Of a stretch of DNA of 64,000 bases, positions 7,805 through 15,771 are shown piece by piece. Every line of letters begins with the position of its first letter. Within the stretch, counting starts at the first letter, position 1. The notes under the pieces are model-generated. The model did no database searches and had not been told where the DNA came from. It saw only the letters and a list, made by a program, of their open reading frames with translations. The position numbers and the translations under genes are program-made. Source of the stretch: Methylobacterium sp. J-048 (lineage in GTDB: Bacteria; Pseudomonadota; Alphaproteobacteria; Rhizobiales; Beijerinckiaceae); contig NZ_JAKSYL010000287.1 of assembly GCF_022829515.1 (NCBI RefSeq), positions 186,001 through 250,000 on the forward strand. The letters run 5' to 3'.

Positions 7805-10800
7805 ATGCATCTCGTTCGCATCGACAGCGTCTCCCTCGACGAGGGCGAGGCGGCCGTGGATCTCGGGCAGGAGCCCGGGGACCTCGTCGTGCTGTCGTTC
7901 ACCGACAGCGACCTCGCCGGGATCGGGCAGGCCCAGGCCGCCGAGCCGGGGCTGCCGAGCCTGCGGCTCGCCAAGCTCGCCAAGCTCCGGCATCCGATGT
8001 CGGTCGATCTCTATGTCGAGCGCGTCGTGTCCCGGGCGAAGCTCGTGGTGATCCGCTGCCTCGGCGGCCTGGATTACTGGCGCTACGGCATCGAGCGCTG
8101 CGCGGCCGCGGCGCGGGCGCACGGGGTCGTGCTGGCGGTGCTGCCGGGCGACGATCGGCCGGACCCGCGGCTAGCCGGCTTCTCCACCGATCCGGATTTC
8201 GCCCAGCAACTCGATGCGTATTTCCGTGCCGGCGGCCCGGAGAACCTGCGGCGGATGCTGCGCCTGCTCGCCGCCCGGATCGGCGCGGGCGGGGCCGTCG
8301 AGCCGCCGCAGCCGTTGCCGCGGGGCTTCCCGTGGTGTCCCGGTTGCGGCGTGCTCGCGCTGGATACGGCGATCGAAGCCGCCGAGACGGCGGTGCCGCT
8401 CTCGGACCCGCGCGTAACCGCGACCCCGCTTGCCCTGCTCCTGGTCTATCGCTCCGCGGTGCTCGGCGGCGATACCGCGCCGTTCGTCGCCCTGGCTGCA
8501 TCCCTGCGTGCCCGCGGGATCGGCGTGCTGCCAATGGCGGTATCGAGCCTCAAGGAGCCTATGGCGGCCCGGGCCGTCGCCGAGGCCGTGAGGACGCGCA
8601 AGCCGGATCTCGTGATCGCGGCCACAGCCTTTTCAGCGCGAGAGGACGGAATCGATTTCGTCCTCGACGGCGCCGATTGCCCGGTGCTCCAGGCGTTCAC
8701 GGTCGGCGCTCCCCGGGCGGCCTGGGAGGCCTCGGCCCGAGGCTTGGGCGCCGCCGATCTCGCCATGCAGGTTGCCCTGCCGGAATTCGACGGCCGGCTC
8801 TCCGGTTTCCCGATCTCGTTCAAGGAGGAGGCCCCGGAGGTCGCCGGCTTCGCCGAGCGCCGGGCCGTGCCCTATCCCGACGGCATCGAAGCCCTGGCCG
8901 AGCGCGCGGCGGGCTGGCTGCGTCTCGCCGCCCTCCCCCGGGCCGAGCGGCGGGTGGCCGTGGTCCTCTCCGACTATCCCGCCCGCGGCGGCCGGGCCGG
9001 CTTCGCTGTCGGCCTCGATACGCCGGAGAGCGCCCGCACGCTGGTTTCGGACCTGGCTGAGGTGGGTTACGCGACCGGGGAATTGCCCGAGTCGGCCGCG
9101 CTGATGCAGGTGCTCACCGAGGGCGCGGCGGAATTCACGGTACCGCTGGCGGACTACGCCGCGTGGCTCGCCAAACTGCCCACAGCATCGCGTGATGCGT
9201 TGATGGAAGCCTGGGGCGAGCCGGCCGACGACCCGATGTGTCGCGACGGTCTTTTCCGGTTTCGGATGGTCACATCGCGGGCCGCGCACCGGCCCCTCGC
9301 TGCGGATCGCCACATCCAAACAGTGCCGGATCGAGCGCTGGTCCCCTCTCCCGTGCGGGAGAGGGACAGGGTGAGGGATGCAACCTCTCCGGAAAGTCCT
9401 GGTCCCTCACCCCAACCCTCTCCCGCACGGGAGAGGGGGCACGTCGGATCTCTGCCGGGCCAAAGTGCGCATGCCGACGCCTCTGCGGTCACGGGCGGAT
9501 CCATCGCTCTCTTCCTCCAGCCCGACCGAGGCCGTGATCCCGATCGCAAGGTGGGCTATCACGACCCGGATCGCGTCCCGACCCACGCCTACCTGGCCTT
9601 CCATCTCGGCCTGCGTCGGAATTTCGACGCGCTGGTGCAACTCGGCACGCACGGCACCGCCGAATGGCTGCCCGGCAAGGCGGTGGCGTTGTCCCCGGAC
9701 TGCTTCCCGGCGCTCTGCGTCGGCGGGCTGCCGGTGATCTACCCGTTCATCGTCGACGACCCGGGCGAGGCCGCCCCGCTCAAGCGCCGCCTGGGCGGGA
9801 TCGCGCTCGGCCACCTCACCCCCGACACAACCCTGCACGCCCTGCCGCCGGCGGCCGCGCGCCTGCGGGAGCTGGTGGAGGAATATTCCGCTGCCAGCGT
9901 GCTCGATCCGCGGCGGGCCGGCCTGATCGCCGGCGCGATCCTGGAAGATGCGGACGTCGCCGGGCTGCTCGACGGCGCCGGCATCGGCCCGGACACGCCG
10001 ATGGAAGAGGCGCTGACCCGCCTCGACGCCCATCTCTGCGATCTCGGCGAGACGACGTTCCGCGACGGCCTGCACGTCTTCGGCCGCGCCCCCGACGGTG
10101 CGTCCGAGCCGGTTGTGGCGAGCGCGGCGGGGGAGCGGGCGGGCCTGCTGGCGGCGCTCGACGGCCGCTTCGTGCCGCCGGGCCCGGCGGGCTCGCCGTC
10201 GCGCGGCCGCGCCGACGTGCTGCCCACCGGGCGCAACCTCGCGACCCTCGACCCGCGGGCGATCCCGAGCCGCGCCGCCGCGCTGCACGGCGAGCGAGCG
10301 GCCGCCTCGGTGGTGACGCGCTACCTCCAGGACGAGGGCGAGTACCCGGCCCGGATCGTCATGGATCTCTGGGCGTCCCCAACCCTGCGCACCGGCGGCG
10401 AGGATGTCGCCCACGCCCTTGCGCTGATGGGCGTGCGGCCGGTCTGGGACCATGCCAGCACCCGGGTCACCGGCTTCGAGGTGCTGCCGCTGGCCATGCT
10501 GGACCGGCCGCGCATCGACGTGACCGTGCGCGTCTCGGGCGCGTTCCGCGACACCTTTCCGGACACGCTGGCGCTGCTCGACCGCGCCGCCCGGGCGGTA
10601 GCCGAGCGGGACGAGGAGGATTCTGAAAATCCCCTGGCCGCCGCTCGGCGCCGCGGCGACGGGATCGCCCGGGTCTACGGCGCGGCGCCTGGCCAATATG
10701 GCGCCGGCACCGCCTCCACCGCCCTCGACGGCGCCTGGGACGACCGGGCGGACCTCGGCCGGGCCTATCTCGCGGCGAGCGGCCATGCCTACGGCGACCG

Positions 10801-11353
10801 TGAGGGGCCGGATGCGGCCTTCGGCGCCCGGATAGCCGCGGCGGATGCCTACCTGCACGCCTTCGACGTCGCCGAACGCGACCTGTTCGACGGCGACGCT
10901 GCAGTGGACGCCATGGGCGGGTTCGCGGCCGCAGCGACGCTCCAGGGGGCCAGGCCCGCCCTCTACAGCCTCGACGTCTCGGTTCCCGAGCACCCCAAGA
11001 CCCGCACCGCCCGGGAGGACACAGCCCGGCTGATTCGCGGGCGCTTGGCCGATCCGCGCTGGATCGCCGCCCAGCTCCGCCACGGTTACCGCGGCGCGCA
11101 GGAACTGGCCCAGGGGCTCGACGCGGTGTTCGTGCTCGCCGCCGCGAGCGATGCCGTGACCGATGCCGGCTTCGACCGGCTCTACGCGGCCTGGATCGCC
11201 GATCCCGACGTGTTCGACCGGCTGCGCGCCGCCAATCCGGCCGCGACCCGGGCGATCCTGGAGCGGTTCGACGAGGCCCGCGACCGCGGCCTGTGGCACA
11301 GCCGGCGCAACGCGCTGCCCGCCGACGCGCTGATGCCGGAGGCGGCCGAATGA
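7805..11353 (+). CDS. cobN: Cobaltochelatase subunit CobN
   Basis: The product is 1182 residues. It is the large ATP-dependent subunit that, with CobS and CobT, inserts Co2+ into hydrogenobyrinic acid a,c-diamide. Family features include LQPDRGRDPD...YHDPDRVPTHAYLAFHLGLRR, a TERP-like HGTAEWLPGK, and the C-terminal SVPEHPKTRTAREDTARLIRGRLADPRWI. Between FRFRM (about residue 486) and IALFLQPDRG (about 565) there are about 75 extra residues where relatives have only a few. About 34 of them (513-546) are encoded by a dispersed palindromic repeat. The frame stays open, so the gene looks intact. It overlaps cobG by 4 nt (ATGA). cobS and cobT are not in the window. Confidence 0.95.
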   Translation: MHLVRIDSVSLDEGEAAVDLGQEPGDLVVLSFTDSDLAGIGQAQAAEPGLPSLRLAKLAKLRHPMSVDLYVERVVSRAKLVVIRCLGGLDYWRYGIERCAAAARAHGVVLAVLPGDDRPDPRLAGFSTDPDFAQQLDAYFRAGGPENLRRMLRLLAARIGAGGAVEPPQPLPRGFPWCPGCGVLALDTAIEAAETAVPLSDPRVTATPLALLLVYRSAVLGGDTAPFVALAASLRARGIGVLPMAVSSLKEPMAARAVAEAVRTRKPDLVIAATAFSAREDGIDFVLDGADCPVLQAFTVGAPRAAWEASARGLGAADLAMQVALPEFDGRLSGFPISFKEEAPEVAGFAERRAVPYPDGIEALAERAAGWLRLAALPRAERRVAVVLSDYPARGGRAGFAVGLDTPESARTLVSDLAEVGYATGELPESAALMQVLTEGAAEFTVPLADYAAWLAKLPTASRDALMEAWGEPADDPMCRDGLFRFRMVTSRAAHRPLAADRHIQTVPDRALVPSPVRERDRVRDATSPESPGPSPQPSPARERGHVGSLPGQSAHADASAVTGGSIALFLQPDRGRDPDRKVGYHDPDRVPTHAYLAFHLGLRRNFDALVQLGTHGTAEWLPGKAVALSPDCFPALCVGGLPVIYPFIVDDPGEAAPLKRRLGGIALGHLTPDTTLHALPPAAARLRELVEEYSAASVLDPRRAGLIAGAILEDADVAGLLDGAGIGPDTPMEEALTRLDAHLCDLGETTFRDGLHVFGRAPDGASEPVVASAAGERAGLLAALDGRFVPPGPAGSPSRGRADVLPTGRNLATLDPRAIPSRAAALHGERAAASVVTRYLQDEGEYPARIVMDLWASPTLRTGGEDVAHALALMGVRPVWDHASTRVTGFEVLPLAMLDRPRIDVTVRVSGAFRDTFPDTLALLDRAARAVAERDEEDSENPLAAARRRGDGIARVYGAAPGQYGAGTASTALDGAWDDRADLGRAYLAASGHAYGDREGPDAAFGARIAAADAYLHAFDVAERDLFDGDAAVDAMGGFAAAATLQGARPALYSLDVSVPEHPKTRTAREDTARLIRGRLADPRWIAAQLRHGYRGAQELAQGLDAVFVLAAASDAVTDAGFDRLYAAWIADPDVFDRLRAANPAATRAILERFDEARDRGLWHSRRNALPADALMPEAAE
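9341..9443 (+). repeat. Intragenic palindromic repeat, copy A, in frame within cobN
   Basis: This ~103-bp element is almost identical to the copy at 12049-12151 (four differences by eye). Its two ends form long inverted arms of about 35 bp with a few mismatches. Each arm also holds its own short palindrome (CCCTCTCCCG-TG-CGGGAGAGGG type), so a branched hairpin or cruciform is possible. Such CCCTCTCCC...GGGTGAGGG repeats are normally intergenic in Proteobacteria. Here it is translated as VPSPVRERDRVRDATSPESP followed by GPSPQPSPARERGHV. The shared region extends a few bases further left with one mismatch. Confidence 0.9.
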
Positions 11354-12783
11354 GCGCTCCGGCTCATCGCCGCGCCCTGCCCGAGGCGCCGGCCCGCCGG
11401 GGCTGGTGCCCCGGGCTCAGCCGGCCGATGCCCACCGGAGACGGCCTGCTCGCACGGGTCCATCCGCCGCTGGGAATCCTGACCCTGCCGCAGGCCCGTG
11501 TTGTAGCCGAGGGCGCGCGCCGCTACGGAAACGGCCATCTCGACCTCACCGCCCGGGCCAACCTCCAGATCCGCGGCATCTCCGAGGCGACACGCGCGCC
11601 GCTGGCCTGCCTGCTGGAAGCCGCCGGCCTCGGCGACACGCGCGCGGATGGCGGCCCGCAGCGCCTGACGCTCACGAGCCCCCTGGCCGGCCACGACCCC
11701 GCCGAGTCGCTCGACGTGCCGGCCCTCGCCCGCGCCATTGAGGCGGTGGGGCTCACCGTGCCAGGGCTGCCGGCCAAGACCCTGGTGGTGGTCGAGGGGC
11801 GTCTGGATGCGGAGATGCCGGACGGCGATGCCTGCGTGTTCCCTCGTGCCTCCGGCGGCATCGGGATCGCGGTCGCCGCAGAGCAGGGCTTTCACGATCT
11901 CGCTACCTGTGCCGCGGAGGAGGCGCCGGCCGCGGTAGCGGCGCTGCTGCAGGCCTTCGCCCGGACCAGAATGCGGCGGATGCGCGATCTGTCGCCGGAG
12001 GACTTCAGCGCGTTGGCAGTTGCCGTGCATCTTGAGATGCAGGCGCGGGTCCCCTCTCCCGTGCGGGAGAGGGACAGGGTGAGGGATGCGACCTCTCCGG
12101 AAGACCCTGGTCCCTCACCCCAACCCTCTCCCGCACGGGAGAGGGGGCACGGTGGCGTCATTCGATGGGCAGTGCCCTTCTCGCCGCGGGCCGGTGTCGA
12201 ATGGCTGGCGCCAAGCCAATCCGTCCTTACCGTGGATGCGCCGTTCGGTCGCTGCACGGCCGATACCCTTGACCGACTCGTGGACCGCGCCTCCTGCCTC
12301 GGGGCCGGGGAAATACGCCTGTCACCGGCCCGCGGCTTCGTGCTGCTGCCGCTTCAGGCTCCGTCAACCGCAGATCTGACGGCGCTGGCCGAAGACTTCA
12401 TCATAGCCCCCGACGATCCGCGACGCAGCGTCGCCGCCTGTACAGGCGCGCCGGCTTGCGCCTCCGGATCGACGCCGACGCTCACGGATGCCGCACGTCT
12501 CGCGGAGATCTTCGCGCTGTTCGCCGCGGACGGGCGGTCCGCCCACGTCTCCGGCTGCGCCAAGGGCTGCGCCCGGCCGGGCCCGGCGGACCTCACCCTC
12601 GTCGGCCGGAATGGCTCCTACGGCGCCGTCATCGGCGGCGCGCCCGGCGATGAGCCGGCGATGCATCTCCCTATCGAGGCGGTGCTGGAGCGGTTAGGAA
12701 GGGCCGAGACAATCGGGCTCGCCGCCGCCTTCGCGCCGGAGAGCACTGTGATGGATTTCGGGGGGAACGGAAAACCGGCATGA
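11350..12783 (+). CDS. cobG: Precorrin-3B synthase CobG
   Basis: The product is 477 residues from the ATG overlapping the cobN stop. CobG is an Fe-S monooxygenase related to sulfite/nitrite reductases; it hydroxylates precorrin-3A with O2 and forms the gamma-lactone, the step that defines the aerobic pathway. The 4Fe-4S ligands are visible as ACTGAPACASG (about residue 365) and HVSGCAKGCARPGPADLTLVG (about 400-420). The N-terminal ferredoxin-like half has GLLARVHPPLGILTL and DLTARANLQIRGI. Residues 234-267 are encoded by the inserted palindromic repeat and fall between the two halves, away from the cluster ligands. It overlaps cobH by 4 nt. Confidence 0.93.
   Translation: MSAPAHRRALPEAPARRGWCPGLSRPMPTGDGLLARVHPPLGILTLPQARVVAEGARRYGNGHLDLTARANLQIRGISEATRAPLACLLEAAGLGDTRADGGPQRLTLTSPLAGHDPAESLDVPALARAIEAVGLTVPGLPAKTLVVVEGRLDAEMPDGDACVFPRASGGIGIAVAAEQGFHDLATCAAEEAPAAVAALLQAFARTRMRRMRDLSPEDFSALAVAVHLEMQARVPSPVRERDRVRDATSPEDPGPSPQPSPARERGHGGVIRWAVPFSPRAGVEWLAPSQSVLTVDAPFGRCTADTLDRLVDRASCLGAGEIRLSPARGFVLLPLQAPSTADLTALAEDFIIAPDDPRRSVAACTGAPACASGSTPTLTDAARLAEIFALFAADGRSAHVSGCAKGCARPGPADLTLVGRNGSYGAVIGGAPGDEPAMHLPIEAVLERLGRAETIGLAAAFAPESTVMDFGGNGKPA
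12049..12151 (+). repeat. Intragenic palindromic repeat, copy B, in frame within cobG
   Basis: This is the second copy of the element at 9341-9443, in the same orientation and the same reading frame, encoding VPSPVRERDRVRDATSPEDP followed by GPSPQPSPARERGHG. The outer arms pair over about 35 bp. The two copies are 2.7 kb apart in neighbouring genes. No other copy was noticed in the window by eye. Confidence 0.9.
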
Positions 12784-13460
12784 GCGCGAGCCACAATGCC
12801 CTGCGCCAGGCAGGTTCGGAGCCGGAGGCGACCTCTCGCTACGACTATATCCGCGATGGCGCTGCGATCTACGCGCGCTCCTTCGCGATGATCCGGGCCG
12901 AGGCGGACCTCGCGCGCTGGTCGGGAGCGGCCGAGCGCGTCGTCGTGCGCATGATCCATGCCTGCGGCATGACCGACCTGCCCGTGGACGTGGAGATGTC
13001 GGACGGCTTCGCCGAGGCCGGCGTCGCGGCGCTTCAGGCCGGGGCCCCGATCCTGTGCGATGTCCGGATGGTCGCCGACGGCGTCACCCGGGCGCGGCTG
13101 CCGGCCAAGAACGCAGTCATCTGCACGCTGGGCGACCCGCGGGTCCCGGACCTCGCCGCGAGCCTGGGCACGACCCGGTCCGCCGCCGCCATGGAGTTGT
13201 GGCGCGAGCACCTGCCGGGCAGCATCGTGGCGGTGGGCAACGCCCCGACCGCGCTGTTCCGCCTGCTGGAATTGCTCGACGCCGGCGTGCCGCCCCCGGC
13301 CGCGGTGATCGGCATTCCGGTCGGCTTCGTCGGGGCCGCTGAGTCCAAGGAGGCGCTGGCCCGGGACGGCCGCGTCCCGTTCGTCGTCGTCCACGGCCGC
13401 CGCGGCGGCAGCGCCATGACCGCGGCGGCGGTCAACGCGCTGGCCAGCGAGGTCGAGTGA
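12780..13460 (+). CDS. cobH: Precorrin-8X methylmutase CobH
   Basis: The product is 226 residues. CobH moves the C11 methyl group to C12, converting precorrin-8X to hydrogenobyrinic acid. The family signature VVRMIHACGMTDLPVDVEMS contains the catalytic His, and AKNAVICTLGDPRVPDLA and GNAPTALFRLLELLD follow. The length matches the family. The start overlaps the cobG stop (ATGA) and the stop overlaps the cobI start (TGATG), so translation is tightly coupled. Confidence 0.95.
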   Translation: MSASHNALRQAGSEPEATSRYDYIRDGAAIYARSFAMIRAEADLARWSGAAERVVVRMIHACGMTDLPVDVEMSDGFAEAGVAALQAGAPILCDVRMVADGVTRARLPAKNAVICTLGDPRVPDLAASLGTTRSAAAMELWREHLPGSIVAVGNAPTALFRLLELLDAGVPPPAAVIGIPVGFVGAAESKEALARDGRVPFVVVHGRRGGSAMTAAAVNALASEVE

Positions 13461-14239
13461 TGGACGGGTTCGAGCGGGTCGAAGCCCCCGTCGAGGAGAG
13501 TCCCGCCGCGGCGGTGACCGGCACCCTCTACGGGGTCGGCATGGGGCCGGGCGACCCGGAGCTGCTCACCGTGAAGGCGCAGCGCATCCTGATGCGCGCG
13601 CCGGTGCTGGTGCATTTCTGCAAGCGCGGCCGGCGCGGCAACGCCCGCACCATCGCGGACGCGATCCTGCGCGATCCGGCCCGGGAGATGCCGCTGGCCT
13701 ATCCCTACACCACAGAGATCCATCCGGAGCACCCGGACTACGTGGCGGCGCTCGCGGCCTTCTACGACGACGCGGCCGGGCAGCTCGCCGACCATCTCGG
13801 CGCCGGCCGGGACGTCGCGATCCTGTCGGAGGGCGACCCGTTCTTCTACGGCTCGTTCATGCACCTGTGGCGGCGCCTTAAGGACCGCTTCCCCGTGGAG
13901 GTGGTGCCGGGCGTGACCGGCATGTCCGGTTGCTGGACCCGGGCCGGTACGCCGATCACCTGGGGCGACGACATCCTCACGGTCCTGCCGGCGACGCTGC
14001 CGCTCGACGCCCTCACCGAGCGCCTGCGCGGCACCGACGCCGCCGTGGTGATGAAGCTCGGCCGTCATCTGCCGAAGGTCCGGGCGGCGCTGACCGCCGC
14101 CGGGCTGCTGCCCCGGGCCATCTATGTCGAGCGCGGGACCATGGCGGGCGAGCGCGTGGTGATGCTCGCCGACAAGGCGGACGACGACGCCCCGTACTTC
14201 TCCATGGTGCTTCTACCCGGCGAGGGGCGGCGGCCGTGA
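13460..14239 (+). CDS. cobI: Precorrin-2 C20-methyltransferase CobI
   Basis: The product is 259 residues from ATG 13460, which shares its A with the cobH stop; a GTG just upstream is also possible. CobI transfers a methyl group from SAM to C20 of precorrin-2. It has the tetrapyrrole methylase fold: GVGMGPGDPELLTVKA near the N-terminus, LSEGDPFFYGSFMH mid-protein and a VEVVPGVTGMSGCW segment. It is the last gene before the toxin-antitoxin insertion; the 73 nt after it carry no recognised terminator. Confidence 0.94.
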   Translation: MDGFERVEAPVEESPAAAVTGTLYGVGMGPGDPELLTVKAQRILMRAPVLVHFCKRGRRGNARTIADAILRDPAREMPLAYPYTTEIHPEHPDYVAALAAFYDDAAGQLADHLGAGRDVAILSEGDPFFYGSFMHLWRRLKDRFPVEVVPGVTGMSGCWTRAGTPITWGDDILTVLPATLPLDALTERLRGTDAAVVMKLGRHLPKVRAALTAAGLLPRAIYVERGTMAGERVVMLADKADDDAPYFSMVLLPGEGRRP

Positions 14240-14312
14240 TTGCAAGACCACGTATCTGTCCCTGGTCTGTGATGCCGGCGAGCATTACAGTTCGTGGGTT
14301 GGAGGACGTGGC

Positions 14313-14588
14313 GTGACGACGTTGACGGTGACGGATCGGGGCGAGGTCACGTTCGGACAGGACGTGCTGAAGCACCTCGGCATCAAGCCCGGCGACAGGG
14401 TCAGGCTCGACCTGCTCCCCGACGGTCGGGCGGAGCTGAAGGCCGATCAGCCGTCAAGATCCTGGCGGCAGCTGCATGGCCTGCTCAAGGGCAAGGGCAA
14501 CGGCGCCCGCTACTCGATCGAAGAGATCGACGAGGCCATTGCCGAAGCCGGTGCGGCCGCCGGCATGGCCGGCCTGGAACGGCCGTGA
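14313..14588 (+). CDS. AbrB/MazE-like (SpoVT-AbrB) antitoxin
   Basis: The product is 91 residues from GTG 14313, preceded by GGAGGA with 6 nt spacing. The N-terminal half is a swapped-hairpin AbrB DNA-binding domain: LTVTDRGEVTFGQDVLKHLGIKPGDRVRLDLLPDGRAEL. The C-terminal half is a helical tail (YSIEEIDEAIAEAGAAAGM) of the sort that wraps PIN toxins. It probably neutralises the toxin encoded next and may repress the pair's own promoter. It overlaps the toxin start by 4 nt (GTGA). Confidence 0.85.
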   Translation: MTTLTVTDRGEVTFGQDVLKHLGIKPGDRVRLDLLPDGRAELKADQPSRSWRQLHGLLKGKGNGARYSIEEIDEAIAEAGAAAGMAGLERP

Positions 14589-15001
14589 AGCTCACGCCCG
14601 ACACCAATGTCCTGCTCCGCCTCATCGTCGATGACGACGAGGCGCAAGGAACCGCGGCCGTCGAGACGATGGAGCGCGCCGCCCAGGTCGCCATCGGCGT
14701 GCATGCGCTGTGCGAGCTGGTCTGGGTGCTGCGCGGTCGCTACGCGATGCCGCGCTCGGACATCGCGGCCGCCATCCGCGGCCTGATCGGCGCGAGCAAT
14801 GTCGTCGCCAACCGACCCGCCATCGAGGCGGGCCTGGCCCAGTTGGAAGCCGGCGGCGATTTCGCGGATGGCGTGATCGCCTTCGAGGGACGCTGGCTGG
14901 GGAGCGAAACCTTCGTGTCGTTCGACAGGCGCGCGCGCACGTTGCTGGACCGTCAGGGCTACGCGACCCTGTCGCCGACACCACAGGCGGACGCGCGTTG
15001 A
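14585..15001 (+). CDS. PIN domain toxin, VapC-type ribonuclease
   Basis: The product is 138 residues from GTG 14585. PIN-domain acidic residues are present: Asp6 in TPDTNVLLRLI, Glu44 in CELVWVL, Asp95 (and Asp92) in DFADGVIA, and Asp114 in SFDRRA, so the nuclease site looks intact. VapC-type toxins cleave RNA, often initiator tRNA or rRNA, when freed from the antitoxin. The stop codon overlaps the TTG start of cobJ, so this module is embedded in the cob operon rather than flanked by its own boundaries. Confidence 0.87.
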   Translation: MKLTPDTNVLLRLIVDDDEAQGTAAVETMERAAQVAIGVHALCELVWVLRGRYAMPRSDIAAAIRGLIGASNVVANRPAIEAGLAQLEAGGDFADGVIAFEGRWLGSETFVSFDRRARTLLDRQGYATLSPTPQADAR

Positions 15002-15771
15002 GCCCGGATCCGCGTGGCAGCCTCACGGTAATCGGCCTCGGCCCCGGGGATGCGGGATTGCTGACCGAATCCGCACACCGGGCCCTCGACGCCGCTGAGG
15101 ATCTGGTCGGGTATTTTCCCTACGTCGCCCGCGTGCCCGAGCGTCCGGGCCTGATCCGGCATGCCAGCGACAACCGCGTCGAGGTCGACCGCGCCCGCCA
15201 CGCCCTGCAGCTCGCCGCCTCCGGCCGACGGGTGGCGGTGGTGTCGGGCGGCGATCCCGGCGTGTTTGCCATGGCCTCGGCCGTGTTCGAGGCGGTCGAG
15301 CACGGCGAGCCCGGCTGGCGTGACCTGGCGATTACGGTCGAGCCGGGCATCACCGCCATGCTGGCCGCCGCGGCCCGGCTCGGGGCGCCGCTGGGCGGTG
15401 ATTTCTGCGCCCTATCGCTGTCGGACAATTTGAAGCCCTGGCCGGTGGTGACTGCGCGCCTCGAAGCGGTGCTGCGCGCCGACTTCGTCATCGCGCTCTA
15501 CAACCCGATCTCCACCGCGCGGCCCTGGCAGCTCGGTGCGGCCCTCGAACTCGCTGCCGGGATCCGGGCGCCCGAGACCCCGGTGATGTTCGCTCGGGCG
15601 ATCAGCCGCCCGGATGAGGCGATCCGGGTGTCGACCCTCGCCGAGGCGCGCGACGTGCCGGCCGACATGGCCACGATGGTGATCCTCGGCGCCTCGACCA
15701 CCCGGCTGATCCCGCGGAATGATGGCCTGCCCTTCGTCTACACCTCGCGCAAAGTCGCGGGGCCGGCGTGA
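14998..15771 (+). CDS. cobJ: Precorrin-3B C17-methyltransferase CobJ
   Basis: The product is 257 residues from a TTG at 14998 that overlaps the toxin stop; the first conserved residues (LTVIGLGPGDAGLLT) follow about 8 codons later, so the start must lie close to here. CobJ methylates C17 and drives ring contraction. SAM-binding features include VVSGGDPGVFAMA and EPGITAMLAAAARLGAPLG, then FVIALYNPIS. The frame runs far upstream without a stop, but that part is the shadow of the toxin gene. The 3' end overlaps the convergent cobK by 34 nt. Confidence 0.92.
   Translation: MSPDPRGSLTVIGLGPGDAGLLTESAHRALDAAEDLVGYFPYVARVPERPGLIRHASDNRVEVDRARHALQLAASGRRVAVVSGGDPGVFAMASAVFEAVEHGEPGWRDLAITVEPGITAMLAAAARLGAPLGGDFCALSLSDNLKPWPVVTARLEAVLRADFVIALYNPISTARPWQLGAALELAAGIRAPETPVMFARAISRPDEAIRVSTLAEARDVPADMATMVILGASTTRLIPRNDGLPFVYTSRKVAGPA

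Noticed and set aside
9407..11299. 630-codon open frame on the minus strand
   Set aside because: It is antisense to cobN, with no recognisable domain.
9341..12151. Two repeats considered as a CRISPR or phage attachment pair
   Set aside because: There are only two copies 2.7 kb apart, both within coding sequence, with no regular spacers, cas genes or integrase; the palindromic structure fits a dispersed repeat.
14710..14997. N-terminal extension of cobJ
   Set aside because: The open frame upstream of 14998 overlaps the PIN toxin gene and does not resemble any CobJ N-terminus.
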